NCBI RefSeq assembly: GCF_003751085.1
Contig: NZ_RJJY01000001.1
Location: forward strand, 4,588,001 to 4,652,000
Source of the DNA: Micromonospora sp. Llam0
GTDB lineage: Bacteria > Actinomycetota > Actinomycetes > Mycobacteriales > Micromonosporaceae
Length of the DNA stretch: 64,000 nucleotides
Reading direction: 5' to 3'
Both the position numbers and the translations under genes were made by a program. Below, piece after piece: positions 1 through 16,725 of the stretch (positions are counted from its first letter, which is position 1; the number at the start of each line of letters is the position of its first letter). The notes beneath the pieces were generated by a model that saw nothing but the letters and a program-made list of their open reading frames with translations, was not told the origin of the DNA and made no database searches.

Positions 1-9384
<9,384 letters not shown>

Positions 9385-9390
9385 CGACCA

Positions 9391-9433
9391 CGCCGGTGGT
9401 GTGGTGCCACGTCGTGGCACCACACCACCGGCG
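9391..9433. terminator. Strong hairpin, likely bidirectional terminator
   Basis: A perfect 20-bp stem (9391-9410 with 9414-9433) closes on a 3-nt loop, between the PKS stop and the convergent hydrolase stop. There is no T-tract, as is common for actinobacterial terminators. Confidence 0.8.
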
Positions 9434-9490
9434 GCGACGGTCACGGCCGGCGGCCGGGCGTTCGCTGGCGGCCGGCCCGGTCAGGCCGGG

Positions 9491-10414
9491 TCAGGCCGGG
9501 ACCAGCTGGCAGATGTGGTCGATCACGTCGCTCCACAGATCGCGGGGCAGGATGCCGTGCCCGAGCCCTGGATAGGTGACGAGCCGGGCGCCGGGAATCG
9601 CCGCTGCCGTCGCCTCGCCGCCGGGCAGCCGCCAGATCCGGTCCGCCTCGCCGTGCACCACCAACGCCGGGATGCGCAGCTTCGCCAGGCCGGCCCGCCG
9701 GTCCCGGGAAGCCATCAGAGCTGCTTCGTGCCGTAGTCGCCCGGCCTGGTCGTAGCCGCGGTCGAAGGCCCGCCGGCCCATTTCGCGCAGCCAGTCCACG
9801 TCCATGTCGTGGCCGGGCGAACCGATCAGCTCGTACAGGTCCACCATCAGTTGACCAGCGTCGTCGCGGTCGGCGACCGGCCGGTCCTGCATCCGCTGCA
9901 GCTTCATCGCGGTCCGCATCGAAAGCCGGCCGATCCGGGGCGTCGCGGTCGCGGCGATCGACGTGAGGCTGAGCAGCCGGTCCGGATGGTCGATCGCCAA
10001 CTGCTGGGCGACCATCGCGCCCAGGGAGATGCCCACCACGTGCGCCCGGGGCCAGCCGAGCGCGTCGAGCACGGCGAGCGCGTCGCCCGCCATGTCCTCG
10101 ATGCGGTACGTCGCGGCACCCGGTCGAAGCATCATCCGCAGGATGGTCGGTCGCCCGTCGGCGTGCAGATGGGTGGAGGCGCCGACGTCGCGGTGGTCGA
10201 ATCTGGCCACGGCGAAGCCCCGCCCGGTCAGCGCCGAGCAGAAGTCGTCATGCCACATGATCATTTGCATGCCGAGGCCCATGATGAGCAGCAACGGTTC
10301 ACCCTGCGGGTCACCGAGACGCTGGTACGCGATCTCGATCTCCTCGGGACGCGTCGCGCTCACCCGCGACGTCGCCGTACCCGTCACCTGGGCAGGTCCT
10401 GGTCCAATCGTCAT
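9491..10414 (-). CDS. Alpha/beta hydrolase, aclacinomycin methylesterase (RdmC)-like
   Basis: 307 residues from ATG at 10414 (MTIGPGPAQ); an upstream in-frame extension to 10507 is low-complexity and unlikely. The alpha/beta-hydrolase fold is visible: oxyanion region LLLIMGLGMQM, nucleophile elbow GISLG, acid in HGEADRI and catalytic His in LGHGI. The closing block (GGEATAAAIPGARLV) is typical of the RdmC/3-oxoadipate enol-lactonase-like group, whose members de-esterify polyketides. It lies tail-to-tail with the PKS gene, so a tailoring esterase is a reasonable inference; a general esterase is the alternative. No clear Shine-Dalgarno is seen. Confidence 0.85.
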   Translation of the reverse strand: MTIGPGPAQVTGTATSRVSATRPEEIEIAYQRLGDPQGEPLLLIMGLGMQMIMWHDDFCSALTGRGFAVARFDHRDVGASTHLHADGRPTILRMMLRPGAATYRIEDMAGDALAVLDALGWPRAHVVGISLGAMVAQQLAIDHPDRLLSLTSIAATATPRIGRLSMRTAMKLQRMQDRPVADRDDAGQLMVDLYELIGSPGHDMDVDWLREMGRRAFDRGYDQAGRLRHEAALMASRDRRAGLAKLRIPALVVHGEADRIWRLPGGEATAAAIPGARLVTYPGLGHGILPRDLWSDVIDHICQLVPA

Positions 10415-10434
10415 GCGTCGAGCGTGCTGCGCCG

Positions 10435-10510
10435 CCCTTGAGCACCGGTTGATCCGGCCGCCGCCAGCCGGTGCCACCGGTGCCGGCGCTGCTGCCACGC
10501 TGCTCAAGGG
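10435..10510. promoter_or_regulatory. Inverted pair of CCCTTGAGCA motifs in a divergent promoter region
   Basis: CCCTTGAGCA at 10435-10444 and its exact reverse complement at 10501-10510 lie between the divergent hydrolase and DUF5988 genes. A related CCCTTGAG sits at 13555-13562 upstream of the FAD monooxygenase. It may be a shared operator of the cluster. The octamer also occurs near 48112, so the claim is weak. Confidence 0.3.
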
Positions 10511-10623
10511 CCTCTTTAGCGCCGATAGTTAGCGTCACAGCAACAGCCACCGAACACCGCAGCCGGGTCGGCCGCCAGGTGGCGATCGGCCGGCAGGTGA
10601 CCCGCAGAAACCCGGAGGTGCCG

Positions 10624-10872
10624 ATGTCCGACCACCCCAACCCGGTCCACCCGGCCGGAGTGGACCCCGCGATGGTGACGGCCGTCCTGCACGGCGGTCC
10701 GGCGAGTCTCACCGCCGAGCAGCGCCGCCGGCTGGTGACTCCCGAACAGCGGAAGATCAAGATTCCGTGGCTCGGCGGCTACGAGCACTTCGAGCGCGAT
10801 CTCGTTACCGGCGTCGACCACGGAGCGGCCGTGGTCTTCCAGTGGACGGCCCGCACCCGGGTAGCCGAGTAA
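10624..10872 (+). CDS. DUF5988 family small protein
   Basis: 82 residues. ATG at 10624 follows GGAGG (10614-10618) at good spacing. The pattern VTAVLHGGPASLTAEQRRR, then a central KIKIPWLGGYEHFE and a C-terminal VVFQWTARTRVAE, is that of DUF5988, small proteins often seen beside actinobacterial natural-product genes. No catalytic residues, signal peptide or membrane segment are seen, and the role is unknown. Its stop codon overlaps the first unit of a tandem repeat. Confidence 0.85.
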   Translation: MSDHPNPVHPAGVDPAMVTAVLHGGPASLTAEQRRRLVTPEQRKIKIPWLGGYEHFERDLVTGVDHGAAVVFQWTARTRVAE

Positions 10873-10951
10873 CCACCAGGTCCGGCCACCACCAGGTCCG
10901 GCCACCACCAGGTCCGGCCACCATCAGGTCCGGCCACCATCAGGTCCGGCC
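10872..10951. repeat. Five tandem copies of a 16-bp unit
   Basis: The unit ACCACCAGGTCCGGCC occurs five times head-to-tail (10872, 10888, 10904, 10920, 10936); the last two copies share one C-to-T change. It starts inside the DUF5988 stop codon and ends 40 bp before the histidine kinase stop. No hairpin is formed. Confidence 0.95.
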
Positions 10952-10990
10952 GACGAGAGCACCCACCGCCTCCGGCCGAGGCGAAGCCGG

Positions 10991-12148
10991 TCAGCCCTTG
11001 ACCATCGGCGCCACGGTCTGCGGCAACTCGGCACGCAGCACGAACCAGCCGTCGCGGGGACCGACGCACAGGTCCCCGCCGACGAGCTCCACCCGCTCGG
11101 CCAGGCCGGTCAGCCCGGTACCGGACGGTGGCGCGCCGGTCAGCCCCGCGCCCACCCCGTCGTCGTGCACCTCCAGGATGAACCGTCCCTCGCGGCGGGT
11201 CACCGCGATCGCACAGCGGCGCGCGCGGGCGTGCCGGACGATGTTCGTGGCGGCCTCCCGGATCAGCCAGGCCGCGCACTCCTCGATCGGCTCCGGCAGG
11301 TCGTCGAGGGTGCCGCGGACGCTGACCACGACACCCGACGCCTGCAGCAGCGCCTCGGCCGACTGCGCCTCCACCGCCAGGGAGACCTTCCGGTAGCCGG
11401 AGACCGCCGCCCGCACCTCGGCCAGCGCGTCCCGCGCCACCTCGGCCACCTCGGCCATCTCGGTCACCGCCCGGTCCGGCGCCGAGTCCACCATCCGGGC
11501 GGCGAGATCGGCCTTGAGGGTCACCGCGGACAGCCGTTGGCCGAGAATGTCGTGCAGGTCGCGGGCGATCCGTAGACGTTCCCGGGCCACCGCCAACTGG
11601 GTCAGCTCGGCCCGCGCCTGCAACAACTGCATCGAGGTGTCGATCTGGTTGTAGATCGCCACCTGCACGCCGCTGGTGATGGCGATGAGCAGGATCAGGA
11701 TCACCACCGAGTCGGCGCTGACCCGCAGCAGGCCCACCGCAATGGCCACGAAGACCACGGTGTGGCCGACCACCAGCGCCGGCCACCACCGCAACGGACA
11801 GTTGATCAGCAGCATCACCAGGCTGAAGAAGGCCAGCCCGGACAGCCAGTCGTAGCGCAGCTGCGGCACCATCGCCAGGCCACAGATCAACGTCACAGCG
11901 ACCGTCACCGGCGCACGGTTGGTGTGCAGCTGCGGAGTGTTGCGGATGACCACCCGTGCGTAGCCGAGCACGAACAGCGCAAGTCCTACATAGAGTGCCT
12001 GGTTGCGGTCGTGCACGACGCTCAACGGAAAGGCGAGAAACGCCAGGCAGGACAGGGCGAACAGGCGTACCTGGATGCCACGTCGGCGGAGCCAGAATTC
12101 CCGTCCAGGAGAGACCTTCGCCTCCGCAGCGGCGCTCATGCCGGCCAT
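10991..12148 (-). CDS. Sensor histidine kinase, NarL/DesK type (orphan)
   Basis: 385 residues. The N-terminal half has about five hydrophobic membrane segments (residues about 28-165). A HisKA_3 dimerisation block follows, with the phospho-acceptor His199 in ARDLHDILGQRL. The C-terminal HATPase_c has the N-box region (IREAATNIVRHA), DDGVGAG and GTGLTGLAERV. No response regulator lies next to it, so its partner is elsewhere in the genome. It lies 170 bp downstream of the FAD monooxygenase on the same strand. A start at the fourth codon (12139) is also possible. Confidence 0.93.
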   Translation of the reverse strand: MAGMSAAAEAKVSPGREFWLRRRGIQVRLFALSCLAFLAFPLSVVHDRNQALYVGLALFVLGYARVVIRNTPQLHTNRAPVTVAVTLICGLAMVPQLRYDWLSGLAFFSLVMLLINCPLRWWPALVVGHTVVFVAIAVGLLRVSADSVVILILLIAITSGVQVAIYNQIDTSMQLLQARAELTQLAVARERLRIARDLHDILGQRLSAVTLKADLAARMVDSAPDRAVTEMAEVAEVARDALAEVRAAVSGYRKVSLAVEAQSAEALLQASGVVVSVRGTLDDLPEPIEECAAWLIREAATNIVRHARARRCAIAVTRREGRFILEVHDDGVGAGLTGAPPSGTGLTGLAERVELVGGDLCVGPRDGWFVLRAELPQTVAPMVKG

Positions 12149-12210
12149 TCAACCACGTGACGTCCAGAGGATCCGCCAGCTGATCGTCCAGCGTCGATCG
12201 GGACCGAACG

Positions 12211-12228
12211 GTTCGATCGACGTCGAAC
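12211..12228. promoter_or_regulatory. Small dyad upstream of the histidine kinase gene
   Basis: GTTCGA (12211-12216) and TCGAAC (12223-12228) are separated by 6 bp, about 60 bp upstream of the kinase start. It could be an operator or part of a weak terminator of the preceding gene. Only the symmetry supports it. Confidence 0.25.
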
Positions 12229-12318
12229 GGGCGGCGGCCCGGGTCGGCCGTTGCGGCCACCCGACGGTGGTCAGTCGGACGGTGATCCGACCACCGATGC
12301 CGGTCGGACCGACGCTGG

Positions 12319-13494
12319 TCAGACGCGGACCTGGCGGTGCCACTCCACGTCGTACGCCAGCAGCCAGGAGGATGCGCCACCCCAGAAGTACCGGCGGTAG
12401 AGCGGCGCGAGAGCGACGTCGAGCCAGCCGCGGCCGGGCAGGTTACGGAACCGGCCGTACCGCGTACCGGCGCGCAGCGCCCGCTCCGTCCGGGACCGAC
12501 GCATCGACTCGTACGCGGTCAGCGCCATCGGCACGTCGTCGATGTCGCGCAGACAGCGGCCGAGCACCACGGCGTCCTCCAGGGCGAGCCCGGCACCGAG
12601 CCCGTACCCGACGGGGTGGGCAGCGTCACCGAGCACCACCATCCGGCCCCGCCGCCAGTGCGCCAGCCGCTGCGGCAGGTAGAGCGGCGCGGGCCGGCCC
12701 AGCGTCGCGCACTGCGCGATCAGGGCGGCGCACGGAGTGTCGCCCTGCCCGTACTGCGCGGACAGCCGGCTCCGCCAGCCCTGCTCGCTGATGCCGGCCA
12801 GCTCCGCCGGGTCGAGGTCGCCGGTGGGCACCAGCGCGTTCCACCAGACGGTGCCGTCCGGCTTGGCGGTGTACTGGAAGCAGCCCTGCCGGCTGACCAC
12901 CAGATGCAACGTCCCGGCCGCGATGCCCGGCAGCCGGGTCACCCCGTCGATCGCGCAGTGTCCGCCGTACTCGGGCGGTGGCGCCGCGTTGCTGATCACC
13001 CTGCGCACCCGCGAATGCGTCCCGTCGGCACCGACGAGCACGTCGCACTCCACCCGGGCCCCGTCGATGAACTGCGCAGTCACCCCACCGGTGCTGCTGG
13101 TGGCACCGGCCAGCCAGCGGCCGGTGTGGACCTCTGCTCCGGCCCGGACCGCTTCGTCGCGCAGTACGGACACCAGGTCGCCACGCATGATCGACAGATT
13201 CATCGGCCGGTTGGCCAGGCGACCGGCCCGAGACAGTCGGCCCAGCAGCCGGCCTTCGCCGTTCCACAGGCACAGCCGGTTCACCACGATCCCGCGTGCC
13301 TGTATCTGCTCCAGACAGCCGACCGAATGCAGCGCCCCGAGCGCGTTGGCGGTCAGGTTGAGAAAGCCCCCGGTCGTCCCGGCCGGATCGAGGTACGCCT
13401 CGTAGACGGAGGTTCCGACGCCGGAACGGGCCAACGCGACCGCGGTCAGCGATCCGGCGAGCCCGGCACCGACAATCGTGGCACGAAGTGTCAT
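12319..13494 (-). CDS. FAD-dependent aromatic-type monooxygenase (PHBH/UbiH family)
   Basis: 391 residues. ATG at 13494 is preceded by GGAAGGA at good spacing. The Rossmann motif GAGLAG opens the protein, GADGTHSRV (second FAD/NAD motif) is central, and GDAAHPVGYGLGAGLALEDA is the third FAD motif. These three in this order define class A flavoprotein monooxygenases, which hydroxylate or epoxidise aromatic and polyketide substrates with NAD(P)H and O2. A polyketide-tailoring role is inferred from its position near the PKS. No export signal is seen. Confidence 0.92.
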   Translation of the reverse strand: MTLRATIVGAGLAGSLTAVALARSGVGTSVYEAYLDPAGTTGGFLNLTANALGALHSVGCLEQIQARGIVVNRLCLWNGEGRLLGRLSRAGRLANRPMNLSIMRGDLVSVLRDEAVRAGAEVHTGRWLAGATSSTGGVTAQFIDGARVECDVLVGADGTHSRVRRVISNAAPPPEYGGHCAIDGVTRLPGIAAGTLHLVVSRQGCFQYTAKPDGTVWWNALVPTGDLDPAELAGISEQGWRSRLSAQYGQGDTPCAALIAQCATLGRPAPLYLPQRLAHWRRGRMVVLGDAAHPVGYGLGAGLALEDAVVLGRCLRDIDDVPMALTAYESMRRSRTERALRAGTRYGRFRNLPGRGWLDVALAPLYRRYFWGGASSWLLAYDVEWHRQVRV

Positions 13495-13564
13495 CGGATT
13501 CCTTCCGTCGTGAATGTCACGCACCGAGAAGTGTGCCGCCAGGTACTGCAGCGCCCCTTGAGAT

Positions 13565-13586
13565 GCGGCCGGCGAGGGCCGGCCGC
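13565..13586. other. GC-rich hairpin in the FAD monooxygenase upstream region
   Basis: GCGGCCGGC (13565-13573) pairs with GCCGGCCGC (13578-13586) around a 4-nt loop, about 70 bp upstream of the monooxygenase start. It could lie in the 5' leader. Role unknown. Confidence 0.35.
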
Positions 13587-13768
13587 CGTCAGCCGGCTGC
13601 CGCCGTTCATCGTCGCATCCTGCCCGGGGTGCGTGTCCGACCCGATTTGGCAATCCAGGGCGTGCCCTGAACTCGATCGGCCCGTCCGGTGCCGGTAGGC
13701 GACCCGAGGATTGACCGGGACGGCGGTTGGGCAGGATCCTCGTACCGTACCGATCGGAGGTCGCCACG

Positions 13769-13915
13769 ATGTCGACAGCGGGCACCACAGGGACCCAGCC
13801 GGACCGGGACGGGCCGGCGACCGAGCGCCGTGACCCGGACGATCCCGGCCGGCCGCCGGTGGCACCCGACGAAGGGCCGGCCGGTGCGGCCCGGCTGTCG
13901 GCTGCGTCGCTGTGA
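13769..13915 (+). pseudogene. 5' segment of the YihY/BrkB gene, ending at an in-frame TGA
   Basis: ATG at 13769 follows GGAGGT (13756-13761) and opens a 48-codon frame of Gly/Pro/Asp-rich sequence that stops at TGA 13913-13915. The same frame continues without another stop through 14845. Around the TGA the text reads SAASL-stop-AAARRTVREV, where YihY/BrkB proteins usually carry a Trp just before such a basic segment. A TGG-to-TGA change explains it. Either the gene is broken here, or translation restarts at GTG 13958, or this base is a sequencing error. Confidence 0.65.
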
Positions 13916-13957
13916 GCAGCCGCTCGGCGTACGGTCCGCGAGGTCACCGCCGACGCG

Positions 13958-14845
13958 GTGCCCGACCTGGCGGCCGGGCTCACCTACTACGGCGTACTGT
14001 CGATCTTTCCTGGTCTGTTGGTGCTGGTGTCGGTGCTCGGGCTGCTCGGCGGCGGTGCCACCGATGACGTCCAGGGTGTGATCGGCGGTCTCGCGCCCGG
14101 CGAGATCGGCGGCTTCCTCGACCAGTCGATCGCCCAGGTCCGGGAAAATTCCGATACGGCCGGCCTGGTGGCCATCGTCGGTCTGCTCGCCGCCTTCTGG
14201 TCGGCGTCCAGCTACATCGGGGCCTTCATGCGGGCCGCGAACGCCATCTACGACGTGCCGGAGGGTCGCCCGATCTGGAAGACGTTGCCGATCCGGCTGG
14301 GCGTCACCGCGGTCATCGGGCTGATGCTGATCGCCAGCGCGCTGATCGTGGTCTTCACCGGGGAGTTGGCCGCCCGGACCGGGGAACTGCTCGGTGTCGG
14401 GCCGGAGGCGGTCGCCACCTGGGACGTCGCCAAGTGGCCGGTGCTGGTGGTCCTGGTCAGCCTGATGTTCTCGATCCTGTACTGGGCCACGCCGAACGCC
14501 CGGCAGGGCGGGTTCCGGTGGGTGAGCCCGGGCAGCGTCCTGGCGGTGCTGCTCTGGCTGCTGGTCTCCGCCGGATTCGCGTTCTACGTCGCCAACTTCG
14601 GGTCGTACAACGAGACCTACGGTGCCATCGCCAGCGTGATCGTCTTCCTCGTCTGGTTGTGGCTGACCAACATCGCGATCCTGCTCGGCGGCGAGTTGGA
14701 CGCCGAACTGGAGCGTGGCCGGGCGATCGCGGCCGGTCATCCGGACGACCGCGAGCCGTACCTGCAGTTGCGGGACACCCGCAAGTTGCCCGCCAACCGT
14801 CAGGCCGCCGGCAGGTCCTCCCGGGAGGCCGCAGCACGGACGTAG
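13958..14845 (+). CDS. YihY/virulence factor BrkB family membrane protein (possibly N-terminally truncated)
   Basis: 295 residues from GTG 13958, the only start codon between the upstream TGA and the conserved core. LAAGLTYYGVLSIFPGLLVL is the signature of the YihY/BrkB family, followed by about six membrane segments to residue 255. The family is often listed as RNase BN, but that assignment was an error; the function is poorly known. The basic helix that normally precedes TYYG lies upstream of this start, so the product would be shortened. The last 46 bp overlap the convergent Clp-N gene. Confidence 0.8.
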   Translation: MPDLAAGLTYYGVLSIFPGLLVLVSVLGLLGGGATDDVQGVIGGLAPGEIGGFLDQSIAQVRENSDTAGLVAIVGLLAAFWSASSYIGAFMRAANAIYDVPEGRPIWKTLPIRLGVTAVIGLMLIASALIVVFTGELAARTGELLGVGPEAVATWDVAKWPVLVVLVSLMFSILYWATPNARQGGFRWVSPGSVLAVLLWLLVSAGFAFYVANFGSYNETYGAIASVIVFLVWLWLTNIAILLGGELDAELERGRAIAAGHPDDREPYLQLRDTRKLPANRQAAGRSSREAAART

Positions 14846-15534
14846 GTCTCGACGTCGGGTTTGGTGACGCCCAGATCGGCCAGCGGGCCGGCCCCGGCGG
14901 CGTACTCCAGCAGGGCGAGCAGGATGTGGGCCGTCCCGACCATCCGGTCGTCGAACCGTAGCGCCTCGCGGAAGGTCAGCTCCAGCACCTTGCGCACCTG
15001 GGCGTCGAACGGGACGAGCTCCGGCACATGGTCGACCGCTGGCGGCAGGGCCGTCGCCGCCACCTGACGAATCCGGTCCAGGTCGCCTACCCGGTCGGCC
15101 AGAACCCGGGCGGCGAGGCTGTCCAGGTCGGCCAGCAGGGCCAGGACGAGATGGCCGGTGGTGATCTCGTCGTTGCCGGCGCGGCGGGCCTCGTGCTGGG
15201 CGGCGACCACCACGTTGCGGGCCTGCGGAGTGAACCGGCTGAACCCCTGCTGCGGGTCGAGGTCGTTGGGTTCCTCCGGGGTCTTCGGCACGAACCGCTT
15301 CTGCGCGGCCTGTTTGCTGACCCCGATGCTGCGCCCGATGTCGGTCCAGGACGCGCCGGACCGGCGGGCCTGATCGACGAAGTGGCCGATCAGGTGATCG
15401 GCGAGCTCGCCGAGGTGGTCGCCGACAACGACGGCGTTGCTGAGCTGGGCGAGTCGATCGTCACTGGCTCGTTTGATCCCGGCGATCAGGTCGTCGAGGC
15501 GAACCGGATTGCCGAGCGGCAGGTATTCGGACAT
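14800..15534 (-). CDS. Clp N-domain protein with an N-terminal helix-turn-helix-like region
   Basis: 244 residues. Residues about 60-85 (SWTDIGRSIGVSKQAAQKRF) look like a helix-turn-helix, and residues about 98-240 hold two Clp-N repeats (FTPQARNVVVAAQHEA; FDAQVRKVLELTFREA, GTAHILLALL). There is no AAA+ ATPase part, so it is not a ClpC chaperone. It may be a regulator using the Clp-N fold to sense peptides or substrates. Two strong palindromes cover and follow the start codon, which suggests autoregulation. No Shine-Dalgarno is visible, so translation may be leaderless. Confidence 0.88.
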   Translation of the reverse strand: MSEYLPLGNPVRLDDLIAGIKRASDDRLAQLSNAVVVGDHLGELADHLIGHFVDQARRSGASWTDIGRSIGVSKQAAQKRFVPKTPEEPNDLDPQQGFSRFTPQARNVVVAAQHEARRAGNDEITTGHLVLALLADLDSLAARVLADRVGDLDRIRQVAATALPPAVDHVPELVPFDAQVRKVLELTFREALRFDDRMVGTAHILLALLEYAAGAGPLADLGVTKPDVETYVRAAASREDLPAA

Positions 15535-15559
15535 GCGTCAACCTTAGGTTGACGCATGT
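15531..15559. promoter_or_regulatory. Operator-like palindrome 1, over the start codon of the Clp-N gene
   Basis: A perfect 13-bp dyad with 3-bp spacer: ACATGCGTCAACC, TTA, then the exact complement. It contains the start codon of the Clp-N gene (15532-15534). Its core GTCAACC-N3-GGTTGAC is repeated in palindrome 2, with centres 28 bp apart. Confidence 0.7.
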
Positions 15560-15562
15560 GCT

Positions 15563-15583
15563 ACGTCAACCTAGGGTTGACGT
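15563..15583. promoter_or_regulatory. Operator-like palindrome 2
   Basis: ACGTCAACC (15563-15571), spacer TAG, GGTTGACGT (15575-15583): the same core as palindrome 1. It lies 4 bp from the stop codon of the first roadblock gene and upstream of the Clp-N gene. The pair is probably bound by one HTH protein, likely the adjacent gene product. Confidence 0.68.
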
Positions 15584-15587
15584 TTTC

Positions 15588-16007
15588 TCAGAGCCGTACC
15601 TGGTTGGCCAAGTGCTCGTCGAGCATGGTGGTCAACCGGCCGGCCACCCCGCGCGCCTCGATGTGCAGCCGGGCGACGTTCAGCCCGTCGGCGCCGAGCA
15701 CCGCGAGCAACGCCTTGTCGTTGATCGCGTACACCGAGAAATAGCCCTTGTGGCTGCGGACGGTGGACTCCCGGAACGGGCCCTGCCGCAGCGCGAGGCC
15801 GGTCTGCCGGCCGAGTCCGAAGGTCGCCGCCGCGAGCGCCGCCAGGTCGTGCGGCTCGGTGCCGTCGGTCAGATCGTGCAGCAGCAACAACCCGTCGACA
15901 CCGGCGATCACCGAGCCGATCACGCCGGTGACGCCGTTCTTCAGCGAGGCCAGTTCAGCGGACGCCAGATCCGGAGGTGACGGAACGCTGCCGTTGGTTC
16001 CAGACAT
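15588..16007 (-). CDS. Roadblock/LC7 domain protein 1
   Basis: 139 residues from ATG 16007, with GGAGAT 6 nt upstream; an extension to 16052 has no such site. The short alpha/beta fold contains VDGLLLLHDL (residues about 37-46) and LHIEARGVAGRLTTML, as in roadblock/MglB-like proteins, which act as dimeric regulators of small Ras-like GTPases. No GTPase gene is seen in the window. A second roadblock-like gene lies 119 bp upstream on the same strand. Cytoplasmic. Confidence 0.8.
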   Translation of the reverse strand: MSGTNGSVPSPPDLASAELASLKNGVTGVIGSVIAGVDGLLLLHDLTDGTEPHDLAALAAATFGLGRQTGLALRQGPFRESTVRSHKGYFSVYAINDKALLAVLGADGLNVARLHIEARGVAGRLTTMLDEHLANQVRL

Positions 16008-16064
16008 GACTGATCTCCGTTCGACGGTACGGTGCGGGCGTAGTGGTCCCACCCGGGCAGCGCA

Positions 16065-16101
16065 CTCGCCGGGAAGGGCGACCGGGCACCTCCCCGGCGA
16101 G
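16065..16101. terminator. Imperfect GC-rich hairpin after the second roadblock gene
   Basis: CTCGCCGGG (16065-16073) pairs with CCCGGCGAG (16093-16101), extended by AAGG/CCT with a bulge. It lies between the two roadblock genes, so they may not be one simple operon. Confidence 0.5.
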
Positions 16102-16126
16102 CAGACGAAACTCCTACTGACCCCGG

Positions 16127-16498
16127 TCAGAGCTCGAGCGAGGCCTCGATCTGTCGCAGCTGGTGCCGGGCCAGGGCCAGGTTCGACCGGGAACGGCTCA
16201 GCGCCAGGTAGAAGAACAGGCCCTGACCGGACCGGGAGGAGACCGGGCGGATGAGGTGGTACTGGGTGTCCAGCGTGATAAGAATGTCCTCGATACCGTC
16301 AGCGATCTTCAGCATCTCCAGGGTGCGCATCTTGGCTCGGACCACGTCCGTGTTCCCTGCTGCGGCCACCGCGAGATCCAACTCAGCAGAGCCACCGGCG
16401 GTGCCGAGTGTCATACCGCTCGAGTAGTCGACCAGCGCGGCACCGACGGCACCCTCGATGCCCATCGCGTCCTTGAGTGCCGTGTCGAGTGAAGCCAT
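16127..16498 (-). CDS. Roadblock/LC7-like protein 2
   Basis: 123 residues. ATG 16498 follows GGAGG (minus strand) at normal spacing. The sequence GAVGAALVDYSSGMTLGTAG is a typical roadblock start, with a C-terminal helix rich in Arg/Leu/Gln (NLALARHQLRQIEASLEL). Such proteins occur in pairs in actinobacteria and may form hetero- or homodimers with a GTPase. It has no membrane segment. Function beyond the fold is not known. Confidence 0.78.
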   Translation of the reverse strand: MASLDTALKDAMGIEGAVGAALVDYSSGMTLGTAGGSAELDLAVAAAGNTDVVRAKMRTLEMLKIADGIEDILITLDTQYHLIRPVSSRSGQGLFFYLALSRSRSNLALARHQLRQIEASLEL

Positions 16499-16725
16499 GC
16501 CCTGCCTCCGGGGTGATTTCAGGTGGGTCAACGCCCACCGGAGAGTTGCACGACGATGAGCCAGGGTGCACTCCGCCGGGCGATAACTGGCTGAGCAGAC
16601 TACCAACCCCCGTCCGACGTCCACCGAAGTCACCGGCATGACCGATACCGCACAGTGAGCTGTCGCTGTTGACCCGACTGCGTACGGACCAGGTGCGGCG
16701 CGCGTCGAATGGGTACGGTGCAGAC

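Noticed and set aside
13727..13768. Earlier start for the YihY 5' segment
   Set aside because: Lacks the ribosome site found before 13769.
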